A stretch of 64,000 nucleotides of DNA from Leptospira sp. WS58.C1 (lineage in GTDB: Bacteria > Spirochaetota > Leptospiria > Leptospirales > Leptospiraceae), in the NCBI RefSeq assembly GCF_040833995.1, contig NZ_CP162137.1, forward strand, positions 1,887,001 to 1,951,000, written 5' to 3'. This document shows, piece by piece, positions 29,410 to 40,495 of this stretch. Under the pieces are notes generated by a model. The model did no database searches. It saw only the letters and a program-made list of their open reading frames with translations, and had not been told where the DNA came from. The number at the start of each line of letters is the position of its first letter. The stretch's first letter is position 1. The position numbers and the translations under genes were made by a program.

Positions 29410-29772
29410 TTATACGAGTAAAACCTGTATGGTTTTTAAAAGTTCTTCGGGAGAAAAAGGTTTAGTAAGCCAAGCTTTTGCACCGGCTTTTAAACCTTCA
29501 TTTTTCAGCTCATCTTGTGATTCGGTGGTCAGCATGATGATCGGAACAAATTTATGGTTCGAGTCTTCCTTGATCGCCTTTACAAACGATATACCGTTCA
29601 TATTAGGCATATTCATATCGCTAACTACGAGATCCACTTTGCCTTCTTTCAACTTTTCAAGACCTTGTAATCCGTCTTCCGCTTCAATAACGGAAAAGGA
29701 AGCCTGAGAAAGATGGAGGGTAAGTATCTTTCGGAATACGGCCGAATCATCAACGATTAAGATTTTTTTCAT
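29410..29772 (-). CDS. cheY: CheY-like single-domain response regulator
   Basis: The protein is 120 residues from ATG 29772, beginning MKKILIVDDSAVFRKIL. The acidic pocket is Asp8-Asp9, the phosphoacceptor is Asp52 in VVSDMNMPNMNG, and the Thr/Lys switch residues are in MLTTES and WLTKPF. This start is chosen over one 45 nt upstream because AAGGAG lies just before it and the longer form would overlap the previous gene. It probably carries the CheA signal, either to the flagellar switch or to another output. Confidence 0.93.
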   Translation of the reverse strand: MKKILIVDDSAVFRKILTLHLSQASFSVIEAEDGLQGLEKLKEGKVDLVVSDMNMPNMNGISFVKAIKEDSNHKFVPIIMLTTESQDELKNEGLKAGAKAWLTKPFSPEELLKTIQVLLV

Positions 29773-29791
29773 ATTCTCCTTCTTATCATTT

Positions 29792-31063
29792 TCATTGAAT
29801 GGGTAATAATAGTTCACTCATTACACATAACCTTACCTGTTCTCCGGTGTGGTCTTTTGCGTTATGAATAAAAAATAGACCGTTATGTTTTCTGAGGATT
29901 TGATCTACCGCAGTTAGCCCCAGACCTAGACCGAACCTTTCCAAATGGGAAACACTTTCTACGGGAGGATGAATTCGGAAGAACGGTTGTAAAACCAGGT
30001 TCTCATATTTTTCGTCCACACCTCCGTAAGGTTTTTCATCCACTATATTCTTTACAACGACGCAGAAATATCCTTGATTGATGCTCGTAAACACCTCTAA
30101 AGAAGTTTTTGGAGCACAATACTTATAAGCGTTTAAGATCACTTCCTCTAAGGCTAATAGGAATAGATCGATCTCTATTTCCAACTCGACTTCCTTTTTT
30201 AAAATGGGTAGAGCAAGTCTGAGTCCTTTTTTTTCCAAATAAGGTTGGATGAACTCGCCGGAATGTTTTATTCTATCCACTAGTTCGGATGCCTTGATCT
30301 TTTTCTTATCAAGATTCCGATTGATAATTTCTAATAACTGAGTGAGTCCTTTTAATAAATTTTTGGTGATTTCCTGATTTTCCATCACCATATTCATCAT
30401 ATTTTTATTAATTAGATAATTTTCACCTTCCTCTTTCATTTCGGTCTTGATCATATCCAATAAACTAATAATCGCTCCGATCCCGGAACCTTGGGATAGG
30501 GATGTCTGCAAGGAATGAATGGAGGATTTTTCCCAGGATTCGTCTCCGGCTTTTCTTCTAGTTTCCTTATAAGTCAACCATTCCAACTGGTTCCTAAGTT
30601 TCAGACTTTCCGCTTCTATGATCGCGGCTTCGCTAGCCTTCAGAAAACGATAGTCTACTGCCTTATTTAAAGCCTTATGAAATTGATCTGGAAGGATAGG
30701 TTTGATTATATAATCGAATACTCCGAGTTTCATCACTTCGATCACCGTATCCGTTGAATCGAGTGCTGTTTGTACCAGTACAGTGGCATCGGGTTGGAAT
30801 TCCTTTAGTCTTTGGATGAAAGTGGGCCCATCCATCACAGGCATCATAAGGTCCACTATATAAAAAGAATATTTATTGGCCTTGGCCATCTCCAAGGCCT
30901 CTTCTCCGTTGGTAGCGGAGTGATACTGGATCCCGAACTCATCGCAAAGAGCTTCAAGCATGAGAGTATTCTCTAACTTGTCCTCAACTAGAAGTATAGG
31001 ATCTCGTACTACACTCTTTCTCTCCTGCTTACTTTTAATTACGGAACTTGTTGCGTTAGTCAT
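29792..31063 (-). CDS. Response regulator with a C-terminal histidine-kinase-like ATPase, no clear His box
   Basis: The 423-residue protein starts with a receiver (about 20-140; Asp71 in [12 protein letters not shown], Lys in YIIKPI). A helical linker follows, then a GHKL-type ATPase region with [11 protein letters not shown] (N-box) and [14 protein letters not shown] (G-box). No HExxTP-type phosphorylation site is visible in the helical part ([11 protein letters not shown] occupies the region), so it may be an ATP-binding regulator rather than a true kinase. It overlaps the upstream kinase gene by 8 nt and precedes cheY by 19 nt. Confidence 0.8.
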   Translation of the reverse strand: MTNATSSVIKSKQERKSVVRDPILLVEDKLENTLMLEALCDEFGIQYHSATNGEEALEMAKANKYSFYIVDLMMPVMDGPTFIQRLKEFQPDATVLVQTALDSTDTVIEVMKLGVFDYIIKPILPDQFHKALNKAVDYRFLKASEAAIIEAESLKLRNQLEWLTYKETRRKAGDESWEKSSIHSLQTSLSQGSGIGAIISLLDMIKTEMKEEGENYLINKNMMNMVMENQEITKNLLKGLTQLLEIINRNLDKKKIKASELVDRIKHSGEFIQPYLEKKGLRLALPILKKEVELEIEIDLFLLALEEVILNAYKYCAPKTSLEVFTSINQGYFCVVVKNIVDEKPYGGVDEKYENLVLQPFFRIHPPVESVSHLERFGLGLGLTAVDQILRKHNGLFFIHNAKDHTGEQVRLCVMSELLLPIQ

Positions 31064-33131
31064 TGATCTGCTCCGCCAATTCTTCTAATACTAATTTTAA
31101 TTCATCCAAGGAAATCGGTTGGGAGAGAACGAAGTCGTAATTCTCCTTGGAAAATTTTTTTTCAAAATCCTGCATTTCTTCGGGGAGAATAAAAACTGTT
31201 TTCCAAATTTCCGATATTCTATCCTTTACGGAAGAATTAGAATCTTGGAATAAAACGATTTTTTTGTCCTTTCTAAGTTCCCGGAGTAACGGTTGGTTTT
31301 GTTTCTTAAAAAAATGAGTGAGTAGTTCTGCGTTCTTCTGATTGGATAATTCCAATTGGATAAAGCAGAAATTTTTTAATTTATCAGGATAGGCTCCCGC
31401 AAAATTTTTTCTCGGCTTAGATTCTTTAGCAGTTTGTTCCAGCCTGGGAAGGTTTAGATAAAAAGTGGTCCCGGTCCCATGCTGGCTTTTTACCCGAATA
31501 CTTCCCCCGTGCGCCTCTACTAATTTTTGAACGATAGAAAGGCCAAGCCCTGTTCCTTCCGTCTCCCTGGATCCGGAATTTCGAACCTGGTAGAACGTAT
31601 CGAAAATTTTTTTCTGTTCCGATTCCGGAATTCCGATCCCCGTATCCGTAATCTCCACTACCCAATCTTTTCCTTCCGTATGTGTAGAAAGATAGATTGA
31701 ACCTTGCTCAGCGGTAAATTTGACAGCGTTCCCAACTAGGTTCAAAAATATCTGACGGATCCGCTTGGGATCTCCCCAGATCATAAAAGAAATATCTTCC
31801 GGATCATTCCAGACTAGGTGGATATGCTTTCTTAGAAGTTCCGGCTCTAAAAATTCTACGACTTGTTCCAATTCCTTTCTAAAATCCAATTCTGAAAAAT
31901 AGAATGAGGACTTTCCTGCATTCAGTTTTGAAAGTTCAAGAATATCATTAATTAAACCTAATAAATGTAATCCTGATTTATGGATGAGATCCAAGTATCT
32001 TTTATCGTTGGAATTTTCGTCCTGTATCTTGATCAGCTTAGAAAGCCCGATGATCGCGTTCAAAGGAGTACGGAGTTCGTGGCTCATGTTCGCAAGAAAA
32101 TCGCTTTTAGCCGTGCTTGCCGCTTCCGCCTTTTCCTTTTGGACGGAAAGTTCTTTGGTTCTTTTGATAACAGTTTCTTCTAAATTTTCCTTATGGAGCT
32201 TCAATTCCTCTAATATGGATTTTCTTTCTAAATAAAATCCGATCAGATCTGCGAAAGTGCGAAATGTAAATTGTTCTTCCGGACCGGATTCATGTTGGAA
32301 GAATTCCATTCCCAAAAATCCGAACCAGTCTCCGGACATTCGTATCGGAAAGAGAAAAATTGTATCCGTTCTCCTTCCCTGACAAAAGGCCATTTCCGAT
32401 CCGGAAAGATCTGAAGTCCGAAACTCCACTATATCATTTTTAAGTAGGTATTGTTTCCATCCGGCAAATTTGGTGGAGAGTGAAATTTCGGGATGAGTTT
32501 CAGCAAGAGTCGCGCTGGAGTAGGGGCTTTTGATCTCCGCTTGTAATGCTAACACGTCCGGATTAGCTGTTTTTTTATATAAGTAGATCCTTTCGGCTTC
32601 CACCAATACCAAAAAATGTTCGATCGCTCTTTCTATCGTAAAACTTTCATGGGTCGTATTCAGTAAGATCTGAGAAGCCGCCGTAAGGCCCATTTCGGAT
32701 CTTAGTCTTTTGGCCGCGAATTCCTCTCGGATGATTTTTTCACTGCTATCTCGCTGAATAGATAATAAATTTGTAATATTACCGTTCTGATCTTTTACGG
32801 GAGAAACTTTCCATTCGGAATAATATTTAGTGCCGTCCTTTTTGTAGTTAATTGTAGAGGAAGAATAGGAATCTCCCCGCAATAAGCAATCTTTAAGATT
32901 TTGTAATATTCTTTTGTCCGTTTCTTTACCGAACAAAATTTTTGGAGATCTGCCAATCAGCTCTTCCGGGTTATATCCGGTTAATTCACAGAATGCGGGA
33001 TTTGCAAAAACGATAGAAGGTCCGTTCTCATTTAGAACGGCGTCTGTAACAAGAATTGCGTCGGAAGTTTGGGAAACAATAATTTGAAATAGTTCGGTTT
33101 CTATATCGAACTGCAGCTCTTCCCCAACCAT
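31056..33131 (-). CDS. PAS-GAF sensor histidine kinase with a degenerate C-terminal receiver
   Basis: The 691-residue soluble kinase has a PAS domain (about 14-130, with [12 protein letters not shown]), a GAF-like domain (about 160-305) and a coiled coil. The HisKA box follows with His351 in [12 protein letters not shown], then the HATPase with [17 protein letters not shown] and GTGLGLSIV. The last roughly 100 residues look like a receiver fold that has lost its Asp. It is the first gene of the nine-gene che-like operon. Its partner is probably the receiver protein encoded next, with which it overlaps by 8 nt. Confidence 0.87.
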   Translation of the reverse strand: MVGEELQFDIETELFQIIVSQTSDAILVTDAVLNENGPSIVFANPAFCELTGYNPEELIGRSPKILFGKETDKRILQNLKDCLLRGDSYSSSTINYKKDGTKYYSEWKVSPVKDQNGNITNLLSIQRDSSEKIIREEFAAKRLRSEMGLTAASQILLNTTHESFTIERAIEHFLVLVEAERIYLYKKTANPDVLALQAEIKSPYSSATLAETHPEISLSTKFAGWKQYLLKNDIVEFRTSDLSGSEMAFCQGRRTDTIFLFPIRMSGDWFGFLGMEFFQHESGPEEQFTFRTFADLIGFYLERKSILEELKLHKENLEETVIKRTKELSVQKEKAEAASTAKSDFLANMSHELRTPLNAIIGLSKLIKIQDENSNDKRYLDLIHKSGLHLLGLINDILELSKLNAGKSSFYFSELDFRKELEQVVEFLEPELLRKHIHLVWNDPEDISFMIWGDPKRIRQIFLNLVGNAVKFTAEQGSIYLSTHTEGKDWVVEITDTGIGIPESEQKKIFDTFYQVRNSGSRETEGTGLGLSIVQKLVEAHGGSIRVKSQHGTGTTFYLNLPRLEQTAKESKPRKNFAGAYPDKLKNFCFIQLELSNQKNAELLTHFFKKQNQPLLRELRKDKKIVLFQDSNSSVKDRISEIWKTVFILPEEMQDFEKKFSKENYDFVLSQPISLDELKLVLEELAEQIND

Positions 33132-33192
33132 ATAGGCCAGAAAATTTACGCGAAAATAAACTTAATTCAACCATTTTAGGAGAAAATTCCAC

Positions 33193-33228
33193 AAAAATGA
33201 CTTACTCTGAAGTAAATCGTTCATTTTT
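33193..33228 (-). terminator. Probable terminator of ispH
   Basis: On the minus strand AAAAATGA pairs perfectly with TCATTTTT (33221-33228 with 33193-33200). An inner TTTACT/AGTAAG stem surrounds a TCAG loop, and the right arm ends in a T run. It begins about 36 nt after the ispH stop and lies before the che-like operon on the same strand. Confidence 0.5.
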
Positions 33229-33263
33229 GCGAGATCCGAGACATAACTTAAATGTCGAAGTGA

Positions 33264-35295
<2,032 letters not shown>

Positions 35296-35422
35296 TTCAG
35301 GTAGCTAACTTGCCGGTTTGACTTAAGTAGTATTCCGGCAGGGGAGCTGGCTCTAAGCTAATGTTGGTTCTTTCGACGGGACCACGGATTTATATTTATT
35401 ATAAATCGCCGTACGACTCTGA
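35296..35422 (+). other. Long structured 3' region of flaB1
   Basis: Between the stop and the terminator are 127 nt with no ORF. GCCGG (about 35311-35315) can pair with CCGGC (about 35335-35339), with TT and AG extending the stem. GC-rich fragments such as GGGGAGCTGGC follow. It may be a stability element or the source of a small RNA released from the flagellin mRNA. Confidence 0.35.
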
Positions 35423-35460
35423 AGCCTAACTTCTCGTAAGCGAAAGTTAGGCTTTTTTTT
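35423..35460 (+). terminator. Strong intrinsic terminator of flaB1
   Basis: AGCCTAACTT (35423-35432) pairs perfectly with AAGTTAGGCT (35444-35453) around an 11-nt loop. The paired stem is followed by a run of T to 35460. Confidence 0.92.
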
Positions 35461-35712
35461 GTCTTCATCCTTTTTTTATAAATAAAGATCGTTAGATCAT
35501 TTACCGGAGTTACAAGTAAAACGCAAAATTCATATCGTTCTCGCGAAACATATAGATTGAAATGTAATTTTAACCCGCAAGCTTTGTACCAAATCCTAAT
35601 TTTTATCCGATTTGTAACCGAACACCAATTCTAAATTTTAGTTTTAGAATGCAGAGCTGTATTTGTTTCTTTTTTTGGAATTGGAAAGTGATTCTTTCCA
35701 AGGAAGATTCGT
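35461..35712. other. AT-rich intergenic region
   Basis: This 252-nt stretch between the flaB1 terminator and the ArnT-like gene is AT-rich with several T runs. I see no ORF with a credible ribosome site except the downstream gene's AGGAAGA at 35701-35707. No clear promoter hexamer pair or repeat is evident. Confidence 0.5.
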
Positions 35713-37350
35713 TTGTTGCTGCGAAATTGGTTTTTACCTCTGACAATTCCTGTGTATCTGGGCTTATTACTTTTCGGTTTAGGAAGTTTCTCTCTCATCG
35801 ATTGGGACGAGAATATTTACGGCGCGGCTTCCAAATCCATGTTGGAAACCGGAGAATATTTTAGGATCCAAATCAACGGGCAACCGTTCAGTGAAAAACC
35901 TCCATTTTACTTTTGGTTCGCAAATCTATTTTACAAAGTTTTCGGACTCTCCGAATTTTCCGCAAGGCTTCCGTCCGTTTTTAGCGGGATCTTATCCTTT
36001 TGGATCTTAGTTCGATTCGGAACAATCTTACATTCTAAAAAATTCGGTTTCCTGTGGGCGTTTTTATATTCCGCTTCTTTTTTACCACTTTTACTTTCCA
36101 GAACCGCATATATAGACCATCTATTCAATACATTCATCTTCGCATCCGTCCTTTCTTTGTATTTATATGAAACAAAGGAGAAGGGAGACTTTCGTTCCAG
36201 GACGATCTGGATCTTATCAGCGGCTTTCTTTGGTGGAATTGCCGTTTTAACAAAGGGTCCTTTAGGTTTAGCTATCCCGCTTTTTATTTTTGGGGTAAAT
36301 AGGGTTTTTGAAAGAAACTTTAGGATCAGGATCTTGGATTTGATCCTATTTGCGATCGTTTCGATTTTCGTATTAAGTATCTATTATCTCACAAATTTTA
36401 TACTGTATGGAAACGAGTTCTTAACGCAGTTCTTCGATTTTCAGAAAAAACTTTTGACTAAATCCTTAGAATCACATACTGGACCTTGGTTCTATCATTT
36501 TATCGTAATGTTTCTCGGATTCTTTCCGTGGACAGCGCTTCTATTTCCGATTATTCAGAACTGGAGAAGGTTTACTGCTCCTAAAATTTCCAGGATCTCC
36601 CGCTACTTTCTGCTTTGGTTGGGGATTGTTCTACTCATCTTTTCTATCGTTCAAACCAAATTGCCTCATTATTCTTCTTCTATCTATTTCCCGTTATCCT
36701 TTTTTGGGTCCTACTTACTCTTAGAAAAGCCGGAAGTGTTAAAATCCAATATATTCTCATCTTCTTTTTTAGGATTAGGTTTTGTCATTGGAGCGATCTT
36801 CCTGCTTTTGCCGTTTATTTTAGAATATTCCATTCATTCACTAGGACTTGGGAAGGAGCAATTGCCATCCTTCTCCCTCTCGGATTCGTTATCTGGGATA
36901 CTTCTTCTTTTAGGAATTTTGGTCGGATTTATAAGTTTGCAATTTTTCAAAAAGGGGACCGAAGAAGGAAAAGATTTTTTCCTAGTTTCAACCTGGGCAT
37001 CCATGTTGATCTTTGTAGGAGTTCTATCATTTACGATCACTCCTAAGATCATTTCTTTTTTGCAAGATGGAAATCTTCGTCTTTTCGATAAGGCCGCAAA
37101 GTTTGAAAATAAAATCGTATATTATAAATATCTATCCTTCTATCCAATGTTCTATCGAGACAAGAAGATCCATATAATCGGAAGTTATAAATTTAAAGAC
37201 GAAACATCCCTTTTACAGTCTAAAGAAAGACTTTCCGTCATATCCAATAAAAACAGCTTATTGGAGTTAGTCTTAACCTATCCGCAAAGAACGTTTCAGG
37301 TAGTTTCTTCTGAAAACGGGGTAATTCTTCTGGATACTTCTCCGAAGTAG
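35713..37350 (+). CDS. ArnT/PMT-like membrane glycosyltransferase
   Basis: The 545-residue polytopic protein has about 12 membrane segments. The first loop carries DWDENIYGAASKSML, with the acidic pair that GT-C enzymes of the ArnT/PMT type use for catalysis, and GQPFSEKPPFYFWF, also typical of this group. The C-terminal soluble part is short. These enzymes move a sugar from a polyprenyl-phosphate donor to lipid A, glycans or proteins on the periplasmic face. The start is TTG 35713 with AGGAAGA 5 nt upstream. The polyprenyl-phosphate sugar may be made by the facing gene at 37623. The acceptor is unknown. Confidence 0.82.
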   Translation: MLLRNWFLPLTIPVYLGLLLFGLGSFSLIDWDENIYGAASKSMLETGEYFRIQINGQPFSEKPPFYFWFANLFYKVFGLSEFSARLPSVFSGILSFWILVRFGTILHSKKFGFLWAFLYSASFLPLLLSRTAYIDHLFNTFIFASVLSLYLYETKEKGDFRSRTIWILSAAFFGGIAVLTKGPLGLAIPLFIFGVNRVFERNFRIRILDLILFAIVSIFVLSIYYLTNFILYGNEFLTQFFDFQKKLLTKSLESHTGPWFYHFIVMFLGFFPWTALLFPIIQNWRRFTAPKISRISRYFLLWLGIVLLIFSIVQTKLPHYSSSIYFPLSFFGSYLLLEKPEVLKSNIFSSSFLGLGFVIGAIFLLLPFILEYSIHSLGLGKEQLPSFSLSDSLSGILLLLGILVGFISLQFFKKGTEEGKDFFLVSTWASMLIFVGVLSFTITPKIISFLQDGNLRLFDKAAKFENKIVYYKYLSFYPMFYRDKKIHIIGSYKFKDETSLLQSKERLSVISNKNSLLELVLTYPQRTFQVVSSENGVILLDTSPK

Positions 37351-37479
37351 AGGAAATAGGAAAACAAGAAGGAAACGATAGATTCAGAACTTAAAAGTGG
37401 AATCCGGAATCTCCATTCCATTTTTATAAAGCAGAATTTGGATTGAAAGAATACCTTTTTTGTGATTTATGAATGCCGA

Positions 37480-37678
37480 CTCTCGCCCACGGGCCACACC
37501 CCTCCACCCAAAATTCGGGTGGGGGCGAACAATTGCTGTAGGAATTCCAACAAGAGTGACTGATTTGGGCGGCTCACTCGCTATCGCTCGGATCGCGCTG
37601 CTTCGATTTCGCGCATTCGCGCTCATCCGGGCTCTGCCCGGACTAAAGATCTACGCATCGCTGCCGCGGGAGTAGTCG
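37480..37678. repeat. GC-rich mosaic intergenic repeat
   Basis: The segment is clearly richer in GC than its neighbours and built from dyads. CCACCC/GGGTGG (37504-37509 and 37517-37522) form a hairpin. TGTAGGAATTCCAACA (37537-37552) is a near-palindrome. TCCGGGC/GCCCGGA (37626-37632 and 37636-37642) form a perfect stem. It fills the convergent junction of the two glycosyltransferase genes and runs into the 3' end of the second. I recall similar GC-rich dispersed mosaics in Leptospira intergenic DNA, but I cannot verify copy number. Confidence 0.65.
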
Positions 37679-38648
37679 GAGTTATTTGCTTCCAGATCGG
37701 AATTTCCATTCCGTATTGAATTAATCTTAATTCAAAATTGGTTCTTTGGATTTTAGAAACCGTATGCAGAATAAGTCCGATCGAAATTTGGATCCAGGAA
37801 AACAGCATCAATCCAGTGGCTAAAATTGCTAAAGGAACATGATATACATATTTATATTCGATATAATCTATTACGGGCGGAATACCGGCAGCTATAGACA
37901 AAGCCGCTGAAAGGACGGAAAAAAATCCGAAAAAATGCATCGGTTTATAATCTTTAAAGATCCATAATATGTTTTGAACGACTTTGTAACCGTCTCGGAT
38001 AGTATTCAATTTTGAAAAACTTCCGGCTGGTCTATCTTTGTAAGGAACAGAGATCTCTTCCAATCTGAATCTTTTATCCAAAGCATGTAAGGTCATTTCG
38101 ATCTCTATCTCAAAGCCGGACGTAAGCACCGGATAGTTTTTTATGAACTTTCGAGAAAATACTCTATATCCGCTCATCGGATCTTTTAGCTTGGTGGCGA
38201 ATAGAAAATTGATCAAAGTAAGAACAAGTTTATTCCCTGTGGAATGGAATCTTCTTTTATTCTCCCTTCCATAATCTCCCTCGCTCAAACGATCCCCCAC
38301 CACCATATCTAAATCTTTTTCCTTTAGAGCTTGGATCATAGTGTGTATCTTGAAAGCGGGGTAGGTCAGATCCGCATCGCACATGATATATATTTCCGCA
38401 TCTATTTTAGTAAATGCAGATCGGATCGCATTTGCTTTTCCTTGCCTCGGTTCAAAGATCACCTCTCCGGAGATCGTATGTTCTGCTAGGACGTTTTTCG
38501 AGATCTCAGAAGTTCTGTCCTTGGAATTGTTATCAACGATCACAAAATATGCGTTTGGGATCTCTTTATAAAATTCCAAGATTGTTTTTTCAATCGTTAA
38601 CTCTTCGTTATATGCCGGGAGAACCAAAACAAGCGGGATCGGTTTCAT
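37623..38648 (-). CDS. Family 2 glycosyltransferase, dolichyl-phosphate-mannose-synthase type
   Basis: The 341-residue protein has a GT-A domain in the first 230 residues: LVLPAYNEELTIEKTI, VDNNSKDRT, CDADLTYP (DxD) and DPMSGYRVFSRKF, all typical of polyprenyl-phosphate sugar synthases. Two C-terminal membrane helices follow (about 240-262 and 270-297). It probably loads a sugar onto undecaprenyl phosphate for a GT-C enzyme such as its convergent neighbour. The last 15 or so residues (TPAAAMRRSLVRAEPG) are encoded by the GC-rich repeat, and the stop lies just before a perfect TCCGGGC/GCCCGGA dyad, so the natural C terminus may have been replaced. Confidence 0.85.
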   Translation of the reverse strand: MKPIPLVLVLPAYNEELTIEKTILEFYKEIPNAYFVIVDNNSKDRTSEISKNVLAEHTISGEVIFEPRQGKANAIRSAFTKIDAEIYIMCDADLTYPAFKIHTMIQALKEKDLDMVVGDRLSEGDYGRENKRRFHSTGNKLVLTLINFLFATKLKDPMSGYRVFSRKFIKNYPVLTSGFEIEIEMTLHALDKRFRLEEISVPYKDRPAGSFSKLNTIRDGYKVVQNILWIFKDYKPMHFFGFFSVLSAALSIAAGIPPVIDYIEYKYVYHVPLAILATGLMLFSWIQISIGLILHTVSKIQRTNFELRLIQYGMEIPIWKQITPTTPAAAMRRSLVRAEPG

Positions 38649-38823
38649 TCTAAATTAGAGTTCGTCCAAGAAGGGCCGAAGAATCATCCAGAATTCGGAT
38701 CTTCTCTGTTACAGATCAGTGAATCTACAAGATCCCTCATTCGAAATCGTATACAAGTTGTAACATTCTAAACAACGAATTCTAGTTTTCGGTTAAACCC
38801 CGAAATTTTGTACTAGCGATAGA

Positions 38824-39909
38824 ATGAAAAGAAGTACACTATTCTTCTTAGTTTCTATCTTTTTAGGAATACTTTTACTCGGAAATCTGTTCACTTGGGC
38901 GATTTTTAGAGCGGATACTTTTAGGTCATCGATTGATTGGGAAAAATATTCCAATCCTTATAAAAGAAACACCACACTCAAACTCCAAAAGACGGGGATT
39001 CATTTACATACCAACCGTACTTGGTTTACTCCCGGTAGGAACACCCCGGAAGAGATTGAGACTATTTATGCGGCAAACGGATATAAAATTTTAGGCTTCA
39101 CCGATTACGAAAGGATCACTAGTCCGGATTCTCCGAAACTTGCTCAGATCAAAGGATTCGAATGGGGAACGAATCTTAGAAAAAGACATATGAGCGTTTT
39201 AGGTTTGGAAGAAGCGAGTTACGATCTATTTCCTCTCTATGCGGATCCTGAAAATTTACAGTGGGTGATCGATAAATTACGATCCAAAGACGGTTTCGTA
39301 GTGATCAATCATCCACTTTTGAATGAATCTTTTCCCTTACGACTACTTTCCCAGCTGAAAGAATACGATGCATTAGAAGTAATGAGCCCATTCGGTGATA
39401 TTCCTAAATTTTGGGACAAACTATTAAGCGAGAAACGTCCTTCTTTCTGTATGGCATCCGATGATCTACATTACCTTCCCAGAGAAGAATATTTAAGAGT
39501 CAGGACTTCCGGGATCCCGAATTGGAGAGACCTAAGTTCCGAAATTTACAAACAGGAAGGAGAATCTTTGATGAGATATCTTCTTGTGAATACCGACAGT
39601 CTAGATGAAAGGGAAGTCCTTAGATCCTTGAAAGAAGGAAACTATCTTTGTGTTCGCAAAATGGAAAGAAGTTTAGAAGAACCTAAATTAGGACCCATAG
39701 GATTAAATTCGGAAAATGAGATCCATTTCGATTTCGAGGATACTCCGATCAGCGTTGACTTTATCGGCCAAAATTCTGAAATTCTATCTCATACTTCCTA
39801 TCAGAACAAAGGTTCTTATAGATTAAAACCTACGGATCTATATGTAAGAGTCCAGGTGGTTTATCCAACCGCGGTCATTTTGAGTAATCCTTTTTTCCAG
39901 AAGCCGTAA
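38824..39909 (+). CDS. Membrane-anchored PHP-type metal-dependent hydrolase
   Basis: The 361-residue protein has one N-terminal membrane helix (about 5-27) and then a PHP-like domain. Visible metal-site pieces are TGIHLHTNRTW (HxH), GFTDYERI (where TDH is usual, so His is replaced by Tyr), GFEWGT, VINHP and ASDDLHYLP. PHP proteins are phosphoesterases or related hydrolases. This one would act outside the cytoplasm. The C-terminal 80 residues look beta-rich. The substrate is unknown, and the changed TDH motif leaves activity open. It lies downstream of, and divergent from, the family 2 glycosyltransferase. Confidence 0.7.
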   Translation: MKRSTLFFLVSIFLGILLLGNLFTWAIFRADTFRSSIDWEKYSNPYKRNTTLKLQKTGIHLHTNRTWFTPGRNTPEEIETIYAANGYKILGFTDYERITSPDSPKLAQIKGFEWGTNLRKRHMSVLGLEEASYDLFPLYADPENLQWVIDKLRSKDGFVVINHPLLNESFPLRLLSQLKEYDALEVMSPFGDIPKFWDKLLSEKRPSFCMASDDLHYLPREEYLRVRTSGIPNWRDLSSEIYKQEGESLMRYLLVNTDSLDEREVLRSLKEGNYLCVRKMERSLEEPKLGPIGLNSENEIHFDFEDTPISVDFIGQNSEILSHTSYQNKGSYRLKPTDLYVRVQVVYPTAVILSNPFFQKP

Positions 39910-40039
39910 ATTTGTTTTTTGGGAATTCCAATAATAATCTTATACAATCGCCTGTATCCGTCGGTTCTATGAAGAAATATATCCTCTTTCTTTTTTTCTT
40001 GACTTTTCTTGAAAATCTAGAGTCAGATAGAAAAAGCTT

Positions 40040-40459
40040 ATGAGTTTGGGATCTAAAAAGGCGATCGGCTCTATACTCGCGCTTGGATTTTTTCTCCAAA
40101 TCGCCTGCGTATCCATTTATAGCCTGACCGGAAATTGTCCGGTGAGCATGTCCAATCTTGCAGAACAAAAGCAGACTTCTCAAACTCCTCCCTGCCATCG
40201 ATCAGAAAAGCCGGAAAAAAAGAGCGAATCCTCCGCCAACGAATGTTGTCCTAAAGAGAGTAGCCTCGTATCTCTGGATCTTTCCAAACTTTTGGATTGG
40301 GAAAAGTTGGGATTACATAAGGTTCTGATCTTTTTGTTTATTTCAGAACTGAATTCTCCTCAGATCGTATTAGAAAACGTCATTTTAAACGATTCTTATA
40401 TTTCGATCCCGTCCTCAAATTCTCTTAGTTTAAGCTCTCTCCAAGTTTTCCTGATCTGA
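40040..40459 (+). CDS. Small exported Cys-containing protein at the head of the Cus-like operon
   Basis: The 139-residue protein begins with a hydrophobic helix (about 8-29). A polar Lys/Ser/Glu stretch holds CHRSE and NECCPKES, which could bind a metal, and the C-terminal half is amphipathic. No family is recognised. ATG 40040 is the only good start. It lies 36 nt before cusC in the same direction. Its place and its Cys/His residues suggest a metal-related role, but this is inference. Confidence 0.55.
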   Translation: MSLGSKKAIGSILALGFFLQIACVSIYSLTGNCPVSMSNLAEQKQTSQTPPCHRSEKPEKKSESSANECCPKESSLVSLDLSKLLDWEKLGLHKVLIFLFISELNSPQIVLENVILNDSYISIPSSNSLSLSSLQVFLI

Positions 40460-40495
40460 TCCATATTTTCTCCGTTTGCAACTTTAGGAGGAAAT

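Noticed and set aside
39999..40030. TTGACT-based or MerR-type promoter before the Cus operon
   Set aside because: A -35-like TTGACT is present at 39999-40004, but neither a convincing -10 nor a clear metal-regulator dyad follows, so I do not call it.
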